From JABDQA01 sp963824415 (GTDB taxonomy: Bacteria; Desulfobacterota; Desulfobulbia; Desulfobulbales; Desulfocapsaceae), in contig CAWGPM010000015.1 in NCBI GenBank assembly GCA_963824415.1, positions 124,001-188,000 on the forward strand: DNA of 64,000 nucleotides. Direction: 5' to 3'. Position numbers and translations under genes: made by a program. Positions 1-7,771 of the stretch are shown here, piece after piece (within the stretch, counting starts at the first letter, position 1; every line of letters begins with the position of its first letter). The notes beneath the pieces are model-generated. The model saw only the letters and a program-made list of their open reading frames with translations. It was not told the DNA's origin and made no database searches.

Positions 1-177
1 ATCCTGACCGATGATAACCACCCGGACGTCGGAAAAAGAGGTTATCCTCATTGAATCGAACACCCGTTCCCGGTCGGGATAAACTCGATGCCCCTGCGAA
101 GCAGGGCCATAAGCCTGTTTGACCAGCTCCTTGTGCACCCCCTGCCTCAGCAGGTCAACCTGTTCTTCCCACAACAT
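1..177 (-). CDS. ung: Uracil-DNA glycosylase, family 1 (5' end only, cut by window edge)
   Basis: Fifty-nine codons are readable before the window ends, and all 59 are open. The translation runs from an LWEEQ start region through PDRERVFDSM and ends in VRVVIIGQD. This is the start of the family-1 uracil-DNA glycosylase signature GQDPYH, whose Asp is the water-activating catalytic residue. The enzyme removes uracil from DNA in base excision repair. The ATG at 175-177 lies inside the last codons of the upstream CheB-like gene (23-nt overlap); a GTG at 181-183 is an alternative start. A stop codon lies two codons further upstream, so no long extension is possible. The assignment rests on about a quarter of the protein, but the motif and its spacing from the start fit Ung well. 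Confidence 0.82.
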   Translation of the reverse strand, partial: MLWEEQVDLLRQGVHKELVKQAYGPASQGHRVYPDRERVFDSMRITSFSDVRVVIIGQD

Positions 178-1390
178 CGGCACCTGTCACCTGTCTGGTA
201 GTTTCCTGAGCCTCCAGAAGGAAATTGATGCAATCGCCTTCATCAACAATTTTGTCCACTGAACATTTTTTTAGGATATTCTCACCCATTTCCTTGCACA
301 GACAGCTCGCTGAGTTCAATACAAGGGCTGTGCCACCACTCTGTTTAACCCGTTGAAAACCACGAACGCCCTCGAGCTCTTCTCCGGAGAGCACCAGCGC
401 AACAATACGGCCCTTGACGATTGCGGCAATAGAGCTAATCAGCAGGTCCAGCGGCCCCTGGCCTGGTTCCGGGGTGGAATGGCGAATGGTGTAGTTGGTC
501 GAATGGGCTACCATGTGAAAGCAGTCGGCAGACGAAGCGATATAGCAGTTTCCTGCCTCGATGTTCATCCCTTCATTGAGCCGTAAGACGTTGATGCTGC
601 TGACGGCCTTGAGATAGCGGGCAAATGAGTCTATATGATCGTATGCTTCATGCAGCACCACGATCAAGGCCCCGCTCATCTCGGCGGGTAGTCTAGAAAT
701 GATAGTCAGCAGGTTCACCGTGCTGCCCCGGCCGGCCCCAATCACGCCGATATAGGATACCCGCCGGTATTTAGTGATGTCGAGCGCTTCGAGCAGATCT
801 CCGCACTGTTGGCAGGCAACCTTGCCCTGCTCATCACCATTGCCGGGATCGATGATATTTCGTGCCCCGCAGTCCTCGCAGAAAATCACTCGGGCTTCAG
901 CAGGCGGCGCAGCAGAGAGATGATTGTTAGCGCCCCGGATCATGGTTTTGGACTGAACTTTGACCTTCGATGCCCGGATGATCCGATAGACCAGCTCATT
1001 TTTCAGAGATTCCAATCCCTTTCCCGGATGAAGCTGATCCTTGCCCAAAAAATCCACCGCACCATTTTTCAACGCATCGAAGCAGCGGGCGGTTCCTTCA
1101 CGTGAAATGCTCGAAAGCATCAGGGTTGGTGTGGGCCGGTGCAGCATGATGTGCTGCAGGACCGCCATACCATCCATTATCGGCATCTCCATATCCGCCA
1201 GCACCACATCGGGCCGGTATTTGTTGAGCAGTTCGACGCCCTCCAGACCGTTGGCTGCCTCTCCGACAATGGATACGGTCGAACTGTCCACCAGTAACTC
1301 GCGCAGAAACCTGCGAAACATCAACGAATCGTCAATGATGAGCAGCCTGATCTGCCGGTGGGCCGATAGCTTTGTCTTGGTTTCAGCCAT
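155..1390 (-). CDS. CheB-like response regulator with zinc ribbon and degenerate methylesterase domain
   Basis: 411 residues. Residues about 15-125 form a receiver domain, with acidic pair D20-D21, phosphoacceptor D66 in VVLADMEMP, and K117. Residues 171-196 hold a CxxC...CxxC zinc-ribbon-like segment (C171, C174, C193, C196), which ordinary CheB lacks. Residues about 211-395 align with the CheB methylesterase domain throughout. At the nucleophile position IGASTGG has become IGAGRGS, so the catalytic Ser is Gly220. The catalytic Asp near the C-terminus is Glu340, while the catalytic His (H247) is kept. Methylesterase activity is therefore doubtful, and a phosphorylation-controlled binding or signalling role is inferred. 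No cheA, cheR or MCP genes are nearby. The 3' end overlaps ung by 23 nt, suggesting cotranscription. No clear Shine-Dalgarno precedes the ATG. Confidence 0.75.
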   Translation of the reverse strand: MAETKTKLSAHRQIRLLIIDDSLMFRRFLRELLVDSSTVSIVGEAANGLEGVELLNKYRPDVVLADMEMPIMDGMAVLQHIMLHRPTPTLMLSSISREGTARCFDALKNGAVDFLGKDQLHPGKGLESLKNELVYRIIRASKVKVQSKTMIRGANNHLSAAPPAEARVIFCEDCGARNIIDPGNGDEQGKVACQQCGDLLEALDITKYRRVSYIGVIGAGRGSTVNLLTIISRLPAEMSGALIVVLHEAYDHIDSFARYLKAVSSINVLRLNEGMNIEAGNCYIASSADCFHMVAHSTNYTIRHSTPEPGQGPLDLLISSIAAIVKGRIVALVLSGEELEGVRGFQRVKQSGGTALVLNSASCLCKEMGENILKKCSVDKIVDEGDCINFLLEAQETTRQVTGADVVGRTG

Positions 1391-1407
1391 GAACTGATCT
1401 GCACGTC

Positions 1408-1433
1408 TAAAAACTGCCTGACTCTCAGGCAGT
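1408..1433 (-). terminator. Stem-loop overlapping the nadD stop codon, likely intrinsic terminator
   Basis: Perfect 9-bp arms (ACTGCCTGA at 1413-1421 and its complement at 1425-1433) enclose a 3-nt loop. On the minus strand they are followed by a TTTTA tract. The arms include the nadD TGA stop codon. This would end the obgE-proB-proA-nadD transcript just before the CheB-like gene. The U-tract is short. Confidence 0.55.
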
Positions 1434-2096
1434 CGGGGAGCAGTTTTTGCCCGATCCGTAAAGATTGTGTTTTTCGATGTAGGAGCTTACCGGTTCAGGC
1501 ACCAGGTGCTGCCAGCGCCGATTGTCTTTCATCCTTTTTCTGATCTCGGTGGAGGAGACATCGACAATGGGATCCATAAGAAAACGAATCAGATTATCGC
1601 GCATCCCATGAACCCAGCAGTCCCCTCTCTGCGGGTCGCGGTAAAAACCATTTCTGGCGAGCAGGTTTTCGATTTGCTCAAGCGAAAATCCGGGCCTGCT
1701 GACAACGATGAAATCGGTCGACTTCAGCAGTTCCTGCCAGCGATACCACGTCTCGATTTCAAGCATCGCATCAAAGCCGATGATAAAATAATTCTCTATA
1801 TCAGGTCCGGACCGTTCGTGCAATCGCCTTATCGTGTCTATGGTAAAGGATGGAGTCTTACGCCTGATTTCAATTTCTGAGATGCCGAAGTATTTGATCC
1901 CTTCGATCCCCAGTTTCAGCATCTGCAGGCGATGGGCGATGTCACAGACAATGGCTTCGCTTTTATGGGGAGGATGACCTGCCGGAATAAAAAGAATCTG
2001 GTCCATTCCGCAGGTTCGCACCGCAGCCTCAGCAAGCTGCAGGTGCCCATTGTGGATCGGGTCAAAAGTGCCTCCAAGCAGCCCGACTCTTGTCAT
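1425..2096 (-). CDS. nadD: Nicotinate-nucleotide adenylyltransferase
   Basis: 223 residues, normal length for NadD. The enzyme joins ATP and nicotinate mononucleotide to give deamido-NAD in NAD synthesis. The nucleotidyltransferase signature GGTFDPIHNGHL is at residues 9-20, and the C-terminal SSTEIRKRM matches the (S/T)xSSTxIR phosphate-binding motif. FIPAGHPPHK near residue 40 is also typical. It is the last gene of the obgE-proB-proA-nadD set. Its ATG overlaps the proA stop codon by one base (TAATG), so translational coupling is likely. In many bacteria rsfS follows nadD; here a stem-loop ends the operon instead. Confidence 0.96.
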   Translation of the reverse strand: MTRVGLLGGTFDPIHNGHLQLAEAAVRTCGMDQILFIPAGHPPHKSEAIVCDIAHRLQMLKLGIEGIKYFGISEIEIRRKTPSFTIDTIRRLHERSGPDIENYFIIGFDAMLEIETWYRWQELLKSTDFIVVSRPGFSLEQIENLLARNGFYRDPQRGDCWVHGMRDNLIRFLMDPIVDVSSTEIRKRMKDNRRWQHLVPEPVSSYIEKHNLYGSGKNCSPTA

Positions 2097-3355
2097 TACT
2101 CCCTGACCTGACCGTTACCGTATACGATGAATTTTCTGGTGGTCAATTCTTCCAGCCCCATGGGGCCATAAGAATGGAGTTTGGTGGTGCTGATCCCGAT
2201 TTCGGTGCCCAGCCCGAGCTGTCCACCGTCGTTGAACCGGGTCGAGGCGTTGACCATCACTGCCGAAGCATCGACGCTGGCTAGAAAATCCTGGGCAGCG
2301 CTGTAGTTTTCGGTGACGATCGTCTCGGTGTGTTTTGAACCGTAGCGGGCGATATAGGCTTTGGCCTCCTCGGTTGAACCGACCACCTTGACGCAGAGCT
2401 TCAACTGCAGCCACTCGGTTCCCCAGTCATCTTCTGCTGCCGGTTCCGCCCCGGCAAGCAGGGCAACGGTTTCAGGACAGCCCACTACGCTGACCCCTGC
2501 CCGGCTGAACTCATCAGCGAGCTGCGGCAGATATTGTCCAGCCACATCGCGGTGTACCAGCAACCCTTCCAGGGCGTTGCAGACACCAGGCCGCTGGGTT
2601 TTACTGTTCATGATAATCGGGGTTGCTTTGTCCAGGTCGGCATCGCGATCGATATAAATATGGCAGACCCCTTTGTAATGTTTTAACACCGGGATGCGCG
2701 AGTTTTCTGTAACAAACCGGATTAAACCTTCCCCGCCACGGGGAATGATCAAGTCAATGGATTCCTCCTGCTGGAGCAGAAATTGTATGGCCTGCCGGTC
2801 AGTCGTGTCCACCACCTGTACCGCGTCGCCATTGATGCCATTTTCCTGCAGCGCCCGCTGGAGCAGGTTTGCCAGAACGATATTGGAATGGATCGCTTCG
2901 GAGCCGCCCCTCAGGATAACACCGTTCCCTGCCTTAAGGCAGAGTGCCGCGGCATCGATGGTGACATTAGGGCGGGATTCGTAAATCATCGCCACCACGC
3001 CGAGTGGAATTCTCATTCTGCCGACGCTGATGCCGCTGGGCCGCCTGGTCATATCGGAGATCCTGCCGACCGGGTCAGGCAGGCTGATCACCTCGGAGAG
3101 CCCCGTGACCATGCCGGCAATTACCGCATCCGAAAGCTGCAGACGATCGAGCATCGCCGCGGACAGCCCCCGTTCTTTGCCGGCGGCAATATCTTTACTA
3201 TTTTCAGCCTGAATCAGATCTTTTTCGCTTTCAAGCAGGGCAGCCACCGTTGCCAGCATCTTGTTTTTTGCTGCGGTGGGCAGGGTCGCCAGATCCTGTG
3301 AAGCTGTTCTGGTTCTGGCCGCCATTTCCCGGATTGCCTGTTCAATCAACATCAT
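2096..3355 (-). CDS. proA: Gamma-glutamyl phosphate reductase (glutamate-5-semialdehyde dehydrogenase)
   Basis: 419 residues, full length. It reduces gamma-glutamyl phosphate with NADPH to glutamate-5-semialdehyde, the second step of proline synthesis, and belongs to the aldehyde dehydrogenase superfamily. MIYESRPNVT and CLKAGNGVILRGGSEA are typical ProA blocks. The catalytic Cys is in the motif QRPGVCNALE. The C-terminal stretch with STRFNDGGQLGLGTEIG is also diagnostic. It lies 20 nt downstream of proB, the preceding enzyme. An AAAGGA ribosome-binding site sits just upstream of two adjacent ATG codons, of which the first is used here. Confidence 0.97.
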   Translation of the reverse strand: MMLIEQAIREMAARTRTASQDLATLPTAAKNKMLATVAALLESEKDLIQAENSKDIAAGKERGLSAAMLDRLQLSDAVIAGMVTGLSEVISLPDPVGRISDMTRRPSGISVGRMRIPLGVVAMIYESRPNVTIDAAALCLKAGNGVILRGGSEAIHSNIVLANLLQRALQENGINGDAVQVVDTTDRQAIQFLLQQEESIDLIIPRGGEGLIRFVTENSRIPVLKHYKGVCHIYIDRDADLDKATPIIMNSKTQRPGVCNALEGLLVHRDVAGQYLPQLADEFSRAGVSVVGCPETVALLAGAEPAAEDDWGTEWLQLKLCVKVVGSTEEAKAYIARYGSKHTETIVTENYSAAQDFLASVDASAVMVNASTRFNDGGQLGLGTEIGISTTKLHSYGPMGLEELTTRKFIVYGNGQVRE

Positions 3356-3375
3356 CGCGTCCTTTTATGCTGGTT

Positions 3376-4536
3376 TTAGACTATGACAATATTGTCCCGG
3401 TGGATTACCTCTTCACTGTCGCAATAGCCCAGAATTGATTCAATCTGCCGTGAATGATACCCGCGAATCTTTTTTATATCAACGGAGCTGTAATTAATCA
3501 GCCCAACTGCTATCTGGTTGCCGCCGCTGTCAGCACAGTGTACCGCATCACCAACCCCAAACGCTCCTTCAACTTCGACAATACCGGAGGGAAGCAGACT
3601 TTTTTTCTTATCGACCAGTGCTTTGCAGGCGCCTTCATCGAGGATCAAACGCCCCTTTGGTTTTAATACCGAAGCGATCCAGCGTTTCCGGCCGCTGATA
3701 CGATCTTTATGGGGCAGGAAAAAGGTGCCGATCATCTCTCCGCTGAATAGTTTTCTCAGGATTTCCGGCTCCCGGCCCGGCCCGATAAAAGAGCTTCCCC
3801 CTCCGGAAGCAACCATTTTCGCGGCCTGCAATTTGGAGCGCATGCCGCCGCTGCCGAGGGCACTTGGCACGTTGGATACCATCGCCTCGATTTCCGGGGT
3901 TACCAGGTCCACGGTATAGATGGGTAGAGCCGCCGGATCGGTTGCCGGATTGGCGTTGTACATACCGACCACATCGGTCAGGCAGATGAACATATCCGCC
4001 TCGACCAGATTGCAGATATGAGCGCCGAGCATATCGTTGTCGCCGAAGCGGAGTTCCTCAACCGAAACCGTATCATTTTCATTGATGATCGGGATAGCGC
4101 CGAATTTAAACAGGGTGAACAGGGTGTTTCTGACGTTGAGGTAGCGCTCCCGCTTGGCCAGGTCCTTGTGGGTGAGCAGTACCTGCGCCACAGTCTGGCC
4201 CAGTTCGGTGAAGATCTTATCATAGGCCTGCATCAAGGTGGATTGACCGATGGCCGCCAGGGCCTGTTTCTCCTTGATGCCCATCCCGAATTTTGCATTG
4301 CGATAGCCGATCCTCGCCTTACCCGCCGCCACCGCACCGGAACTGACCAGGATTACCTCGCGTCCGCTCCGGTGAAGAAAAACAATCTCTCTGGCGATAT
4401 TTTCTATCACGCTGAGCGCCAGTCCACTCTCATCGGCGAGTACCGCACTGCCAACCTTGACGACAATGCGTCGGGCCTTGTCGAACAGCGTCTGACGAAG
4501 ATACAAGCCTTCCTGCCTGTCCACCTTATCCGTCAT
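3376..4536 (-). CDS. proB: Glutamate 5-kinase with C-terminal PUA domain
   Basis: 386 residues, the usual length for the two-domain form. It phosphorylates glutamate with ATP in the first step of proline synthesis and is the usual target of proline feedback inhibition. The amino-acid kinase domain covers about residues 18-270, with VVKVGSAVL, VSSGAVAAG, NENDTVSVEELRFGDND and the GGMRSKLQAA loop. The remaining C-terminal region is a PUA domain. It overlaps the 3' end of obgE by 11 nt and is followed closely by proA. An AAGG-type ribosome-binding site lies inside the obgE coding end, consistent with one transcript. Confidence 0.97.
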   Translation of the reverse strand: MTDKVDRQEGLYLRQTLFDKARRIVVKVGSAVLADESGLALSVIENIAREIVFLHRSGREVILVSSGAVAAGKARIGYRNAKFGMGIKEKQALAAIGQSTLMQAYDKIFTELGQTVAQVLLTHKDLAKRERYLNVRNTLFTLFKFGAIPIINENDTVSVEELRFGDNDMLGAHICNLVEADMFICLTDVVGMYNANPATDPAALPIYTVDLVTPEIEAMVSNVPSALGSGGMRSKLQAAKMVASGGGSSFIGPGREPEILRKLFSGEMIGTFFLPHKDRISGRKRWIASVLKPKGRLILDEGACKALVDKKKSLLPSGIVEVEGAFGVGDAVHCADSGGNQIAVGLINYSSVDIKKIRGYHSRQIESILGYCDSEEVIHRDNIVIV

Positions 4537-5581
4537 CTTCGCTACCTTCCTGATTTTCTGGGTCTGCCAACGCTTCAGCTGCCCGATGCTGCTCGAGCAT
4601 CTCTATCAGTGCAACACGCAGCGTATCAATCCCCTTACCACTGGTTGCCGACACGCAGACCGGTGGCACAGAATCGGCGGAATCGAAATGATATTGCTCG
4701 GCGATTTCGGCAACCATTTCCGGATCCACCAGATCAATTTTATTCAAGACGACCAGCTTGATGCGGTCCTTGAGGCTCTGCTTATAGTTCTGCAGTTCGC
4801 GTTCCAGAACCTGAAAATTATGGAGATGGTTGTCTTCTGAGATATCCACGACATGGACGATCACCGAGGTACGTTCGATGTGTTTCAGAAAACCGTGGCC
4901 CAGGCCAACACCCTGATGGGCACCTTCGATCAGACCAGGAATATCGGCAATGATATAGGGTTCTGAATACGTATCCTTGAGCACGCCGAGCTGCGGTTCC
5001 AGGGTGGTAAACGGGTAGTCCCCTATTTTCGGGTTGGCGGCTGAGAGGCAGGCCAGTAGGCTTGATTTACCCGCATTGGGCAGACCGACCAGCCCCACAT
5101 CGGCAATCAGTTTAAGCTCGATACGAAGCCAGCGCTCCTCGCCGGGCTTGCCTTTGGTGGCGATTCGAGGGGTCCTGTTGGCTCCGCTGGCAAAGTGAGC
5201 GTTGCCAAGTCCTCCCCTGCCGCCGCGGGCAGCGATGAATTGTTGACCTTCCTCGGTCAGATCGGCCAGTATCTCCAACGTTTCATTATCCTTGATAACG
5301 GATCCGGCAGGAATTTCGACAATCAAATCCGAGCCGCCGCTGCCGTGTTTGTCTTTGCCCTGCCCGTGACCGCCCCCCCCGGCCTTGAAGTGGGAGCGGA
5401 ATTTAAAATCGATCAGTGACTGCAGCCTCTTTGTTGCCCGAAGGATAACATCGCCCCCCCGTCCGCCGTCACCACCGTTCGGCCCACCCTTGGGAACATA
5501 TTTCTCCCGCCGAAAGCTGACACAGCCGTTGCCGCCGGTGCCGGCTTTGACAAAAAATTTCGATTCATCAACAAACGACAT
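4526..5581 (-). CDS. obgE: Obg family GTPase (50S assembly)
   Basis: 351 residues. An N-terminal glycine-rich Obg fold (about 1-158, with FVKAGTGGNGCVSFRREK and KGGPNGGDGGRGGDV) precedes a GTPase domain. The latter shows G1 GLPNAGKSS (166-174), G3 DIPGLIEGA and G4 NKIDL. Obg binds the large ribosomal subunit and links assembly to stress and growth. The gene follows rplU-rpmA, the classic order, but the rpmA terminator lies between, so obgE may have its own promoter or depend on read-through. The optional C-terminal OCT domain of some Gram-positive Obg proteins is absent. The tail is short and acidic. Confidence 0.96.
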   Translation of the reverse strand: MSFVDESKFFVKAGTGGNGCVSFRREKYVPKGGPNGGDGGRGGDVILRATKRLQSLIDFKFRSHFKAGGGGHGQGKDKHGSGGSDLIVEIPAGSVIKDNETLEILADLTEEGQQFIAARGGRGGLGNAHFASGANRTPRIATKGKPGEERWLRIELKLIADVGLVGLPNAGKSSLLACLSAANPKIGDYPFTTLEPQLGVLKDTYSEPYIIADIPGLIEGAHQGVGLGHGFLKHIERTSVIVHVVDISEDNHLHNFQVLERELQNYKQSLKDRIKLVVLNKIDLVDPEMVAEIAEQYHFDSADSVPPVCVSATSGKGIDTLRVALIEMLEQHRAAEALADPENQEGSEDDG

Positions 5582-5639
5582 GGTATATTTATAATTCCCG
5601 ACTACTTGCTATTTCCGGGCCATTGCCCAAAAGACGGTC

Positions 5640-5678
5640 AAAAAAAAACTCGGCCATCACACGCAGTGATGACCGAGT
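5640..5678 (-). terminator. Rho-independent terminator downstream of rpmA
   Basis: Two 13-nt arms (5648-5660 and 5666-5678, one non-Watson-Crick pair) enclose a 5-nt loop. On the minus strand they are followed by a run of at least eight T. It lies between rpmA and obgE, separating the ribosomal protein transcript from the GTPase/proline/NAD genes. Confidence 0.88.
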
Positions 5679-5723
5679 CGACTGTCTGAAACTGCCTGTG
5701 AGAACAGTCTCTAATCAATCCGC

Positions 5724-5981
5724 TCAGGCAGGCGGATAAACGCTAACCCGTTTTCTGTCCTTGCCGAAGTCCTCAAAGGTTACTACACCGTCTACTTTAG
5801 CAAACAGGGTGTAATCTCTGCCGCATCCAACATTGGTCCCGGGATGAATTTTGGTGCCGAGCTGCCTGACGATAATATTTCCGGCCTTGACGTTTTCACC
5901 GCCAAACTTTTTGATTCCACGTCTTTGTCCGATGGAGTCGCGCCCGTTCCTCGAGCTGCCTCCCGCTTTTTTATGAGCCAT
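5724..5981 (-). CDS. rpmA: 50S ribosomal protein L27
   Basis: 85 residues, full length. It begins MAHKKAGGSSRNGRDS, the conserved flexible N-terminus that reaches the peptidyl-transferase centre, without the cleavable extension found in Firmicutes. Conserved blocks GNIIVRQLGTKIHPGTNVG and VTFEDFGKDRKRVSV follow. It is the second gene of the rplU-rpmA pair, 50 nt after rplU, and is followed by a strong terminator. A GGAGTAG-type ribosome-binding site precedes the ATG. Confidence 0.98.
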   Translation of the reverse strand: MAHKKAGGSSRNGRDSIGQRRGIKKFGGENVKAGNIIVRQLGTKIHPGTNVGCGRDYTLFAKVDGVVTFEDFGKDRKRVSVYPPA

Positions 5982-6031
5982 CTTCTACTCCTTTTTCAAA
6001 TCTGATGATCTACCAGCTTGATCCAATAAAT

Positions 6032-6343
6032 TTAGAGGCTGACGTCTGAAATTTTCAAAGCCGTAAATGCCTGCCGATGTCCTTTCATCAGCCGATAGCC
6101 TTTTCTCCGCTTTTTCTTGAATACTTTAATTTTACGGTTTTTTCCCTGCTCGGTGATGGTGGCGACGACTTTTGCACCATCAATTACCGGTTTCCCGACG
6201 GTGACCGCATCATCGTCAGCGATCAGCAGGACCGTATCGAGTTCAACGCTGTCCCCAACATTGCCTTCCAGCTTTTCAACCATCAGTTGGTCGCCAACTG
6301 CCACCTGGTATTGCTTACCACCCGTTTTTACGATCGCGTACAT
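6032..6343 (-). CDS. rplU: 50S ribosomal protein L21
   Basis: 103 residues, normal length. MYAIVKTGGKQYQVAVGD at the N-terminus and the basic KVFKKKRRKGYRLMKGHRQ stretch near the C-terminus are diagnostic. It binds 23S rRNA in the large subunit. It is the first gene of rplU-rpmA, with a GAGGT ribosome-binding site about 10 nt upstream and a strong sigma-70-like promoter at 6411-6440. Confidence 0.98.
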   Translation of the reverse strand: MYAIVKTGGKQYQVAVGDQLMVEKLEGNVGDSVELDTVLLIADDDAVTVGKPVIDGAKVVATITEQGKNRKIKVFKKKRRKGYRLMKGHRQAFTALKISDVSL

Positions 6344-6410
6344 TATTTAAAACCTCATAAAAAATATTCTAGATCACGCTGCTACTATATAGTTAAAACA
6401 ATAACAGATA

Positions 6411-6440
6411 AACATACCACTGATATTGAATTTATGTCAA
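6411..6440 (-). promoter_or_regulatory. Sigma-70-type promoter for rplU-rpmA
   Basis: On the minus strand a perfect -35 box TTGACA (6435-6440) is followed after 18 nt by TATGTT (6411-6416). The implied start near 6404 gives a leader of about 60 nt before rplU. It is the best promoter match seen in the window, as expected for a ribosomal protein gene. Confidence 0.7.
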
Positions 6441-6523
6441 GACTTTCAGCACGCCATGACAACTATATGATTCAGGCCAGAGTTCAAAAGGATGCGAGCG
6501 TGACGGAACTGCGCAGATAGGAA

Positions 6524-6553
6524 GCCGGCACCGTTTCGAAAAGCGGTGCCGGC
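6524..6553. other. Strong stem-loop without U-tract downstream of the AP2-like gene
   Basis: Perfect 10-bp arms (GCCGGCACCG at 6524-6533 and its complement at 6544-6553) surround a 10-nt loop whose core TTTCGAAA is itself self-complementary. It begins 19 bases beyond the stop codon of the AP2-like gene. Neither strand has a T-run after it, so it is not a textbook terminator. It may act as an mRNA 3' end or protein-binding site. The remaining DNA up to rplU holds only the rplU promoter and leader. Confidence 0.6.
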
Positions 6554-6571
6554 GGCGTGAAGCGTTTCTTG

Positions 6572-7108
6572 CTAAACCTCGAGTCGAGCAGTTTCGCGAT
6601 CTCTGCGAATTCTGCAGGCCCGCTCGAAGGCAGCCTTCTTACCATGCTTTTTGATGGACACGGAGGTTTTCCCCTGCTTACCATGGGGAGTTACCCAACT
6701 CACTTCGTAACGGTTCAGTTTATCGTTGAGCCGCACACCAACAACACCGGTCCCGGAATTACTCACCGTCACCATGTGCTTATTGGTCCTTACCTTGCCA
6801 AGTTTACGCTCGGTCTGGTCACGCCAGGCAATAGCGGAGAGCAGACTTGAATAGCGGCCCCCGCATTTCCGGTCGGAGAAAAATTTCGAGTGGGTGTGCC
6901 CTTTGAAGCGAACACGCACGTACCAGCCGTGGGTCCGCTTGGACTCCTGATCTATACGAGCTATATCTTTATGCTTTTCAAGCAGCAGTTTTTGTTTTTT
7001 ATCCTGATCAATCACTTTGCAAAACCTCATCATTTCTGTTTTGTTGTTTGGGCCGGATATTGGGATGAGCATTTCTGACCTGCTCGTACCCATCCGGCTC
7101 AGCACCAT
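6572..7108 (-). CDS. AP2/ERF-like DNA-binding domain protein (orphan)
   Basis: 178 residues, basic. After a poorly conserved N-terminus there are two related segments. Residues 61-104 (GWYVRVRFKGHTHSKFFSD, then an alanine-rich helix ending RDQTERKLGK) and residues 119-172 (GTGVVGVRLND, YEVSWV, SIKKHGKKAAFERA, RIRRDRE) both have the three-strand-plus-helix pattern of AP2 domains. Such domains occur in bacteria in homing-endonuclease-like and small DNA-binding proteins. No nuclease motif is visible. It stands alone between rplU and mazG with its own promoter-like sequence and a strong stem-loop after it. The start at 7108 fits that promoter but lacks a clear ribosome-binding site; ATG codons at residues 6, 13, 26 or 27 are alternatives. 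Family assignment is from pattern memory. Confidence 0.6.
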   Translation of the reverse strand: MVLSRMGTSRSEMLIPISGPNNKTEMMRFCKVIDQDKKQKLLLEKHKDIARIDQESKRTHGWYVRVRFKGHTHSKFFSDRKCGGRYSSLLSAIAWRDQTERKLGKVRTNKHMVTVSNSGTGVVGVRLNDKLNRYEVSWVTPHGKQGKTSVSIKKHGKKAAFERACRIRRDRETARLEV

Positions 7109-7141
7109 CCCACATTGGAGGGATCATCATCTGCCATAGAC

Positions 7142-7170
7142 TACATAGTTGGTCAGGGCGCCAATGTCAA
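7142..7170 (-). promoter_or_regulatory. Candidate promoter for the AP2-like gene
   Basis: Minus strand: perfect -35 TTGACA (7165-7170), 17-nt spacer, weak -10 TATGTA (7142-7147). The implied start lies about 27 nt before the ATG at 7108. Confidence 0.45.
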
Positions 7171-7278
7171 CCCTTTGAAACAGCTTTTTTTACTGGGAAA
7201 CTATCCTGTTATTTCGTTTTTATTATTTATTCGTTAATTGTCAAATATTTACAACATCTTTAATAGGTATAAACAAAA

Positions 7279-7677
7279 ATGGAGCCTTTTTTGTCAGAGT
7301 TTAATGGTCTGGTCACAACCATCAGGAAACTGCGTGGAAAAAATGGTTGTCCCTGGGACAAAAAACAGACCATCGAATCACTTGAAAAATATCTCAGTGA
7401 AGAGTTTGAAGAAATCATCCAGGCTATCGATACAGACGATCCTGGCAACCTGTGCGAGGAACTCGGTGATTTTCTCTATCTGATAATCATGCTTGCTGAA
7501 ATCAGTGAGAAAAACAAGCATTTCGACCTCGGCGACGTCATCAGGGGGATCAACGAAAAGCTGACCAGACGTCATCCACACGTTTTTGGCGATGCTGTCA
7601 TCACCGATGAAAAATCCCTCCGGCAGCAATGGCGCAGAATCAAGGCGGAAGAAAAAGCAGATCAGGAAAAAACTTGA
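7279..7677 (+). CDS. mazG: MazG-family nucleoside triphosphate pyrophosphohydrolase, single-domain
   Basis: 132 residues. MazG enzymes hydrolyse NTPs and dNTPs to monophosphate and pyrophosphate, cleaning the pool or lowering ppGpp. RGKNGCPWDKKQT and SLEKYLSEEFEEIIQAI carry the first pair of metal-binding Glu residues. EELGDFLYLIIMLAEI supplies the second ExxxD-type motif, and KLTRRHPHVFGD is the typical C-terminal block. E. coli MazG has two such domains in about 260 residues; this is a single-domain form and ends normally. The 3' end carries the -35 region of the next operon. Only a weak AGGT lies upstream of the ATG. Confidence 0.9.
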   Translation: MEPFLSEFNGLVTTIRKLRGKNGCPWDKKQTIESLEKYLSEEFEEIIQAIDTDDPGNLCEELGDFLYLIIMLAEISEKNKHFDLGDVIRGINEKLTRRHPHVFGDAVITDEKSLRQQWRRIKAEEKADQEKT

Positions 7678-7679
7678 CG

Positions 7680-7709
7680 TTAACATATCTGTTTATTAAA
7701 TATTAGAAT
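7680..7709 (+). promoter_or_regulatory. Candidate sigma-70 promoter for rpsF operon
   Basis: TTAACA (7680-7685), 18-nt spacer and TAGAAT (7704-7709), each 5 of 6 to consensus, lie just after the mazG stop codon. The implied leader before rpsF is about 110 nt, long enough to hold the structure at 7772-7803. Confidence 0.5.
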
Positions 7710-7771
7710 GTTATTCAGTGATTCGTTACTGTAGCGAGTCCATTTCACCATACCTCTTCGCTCTCTGCCTT

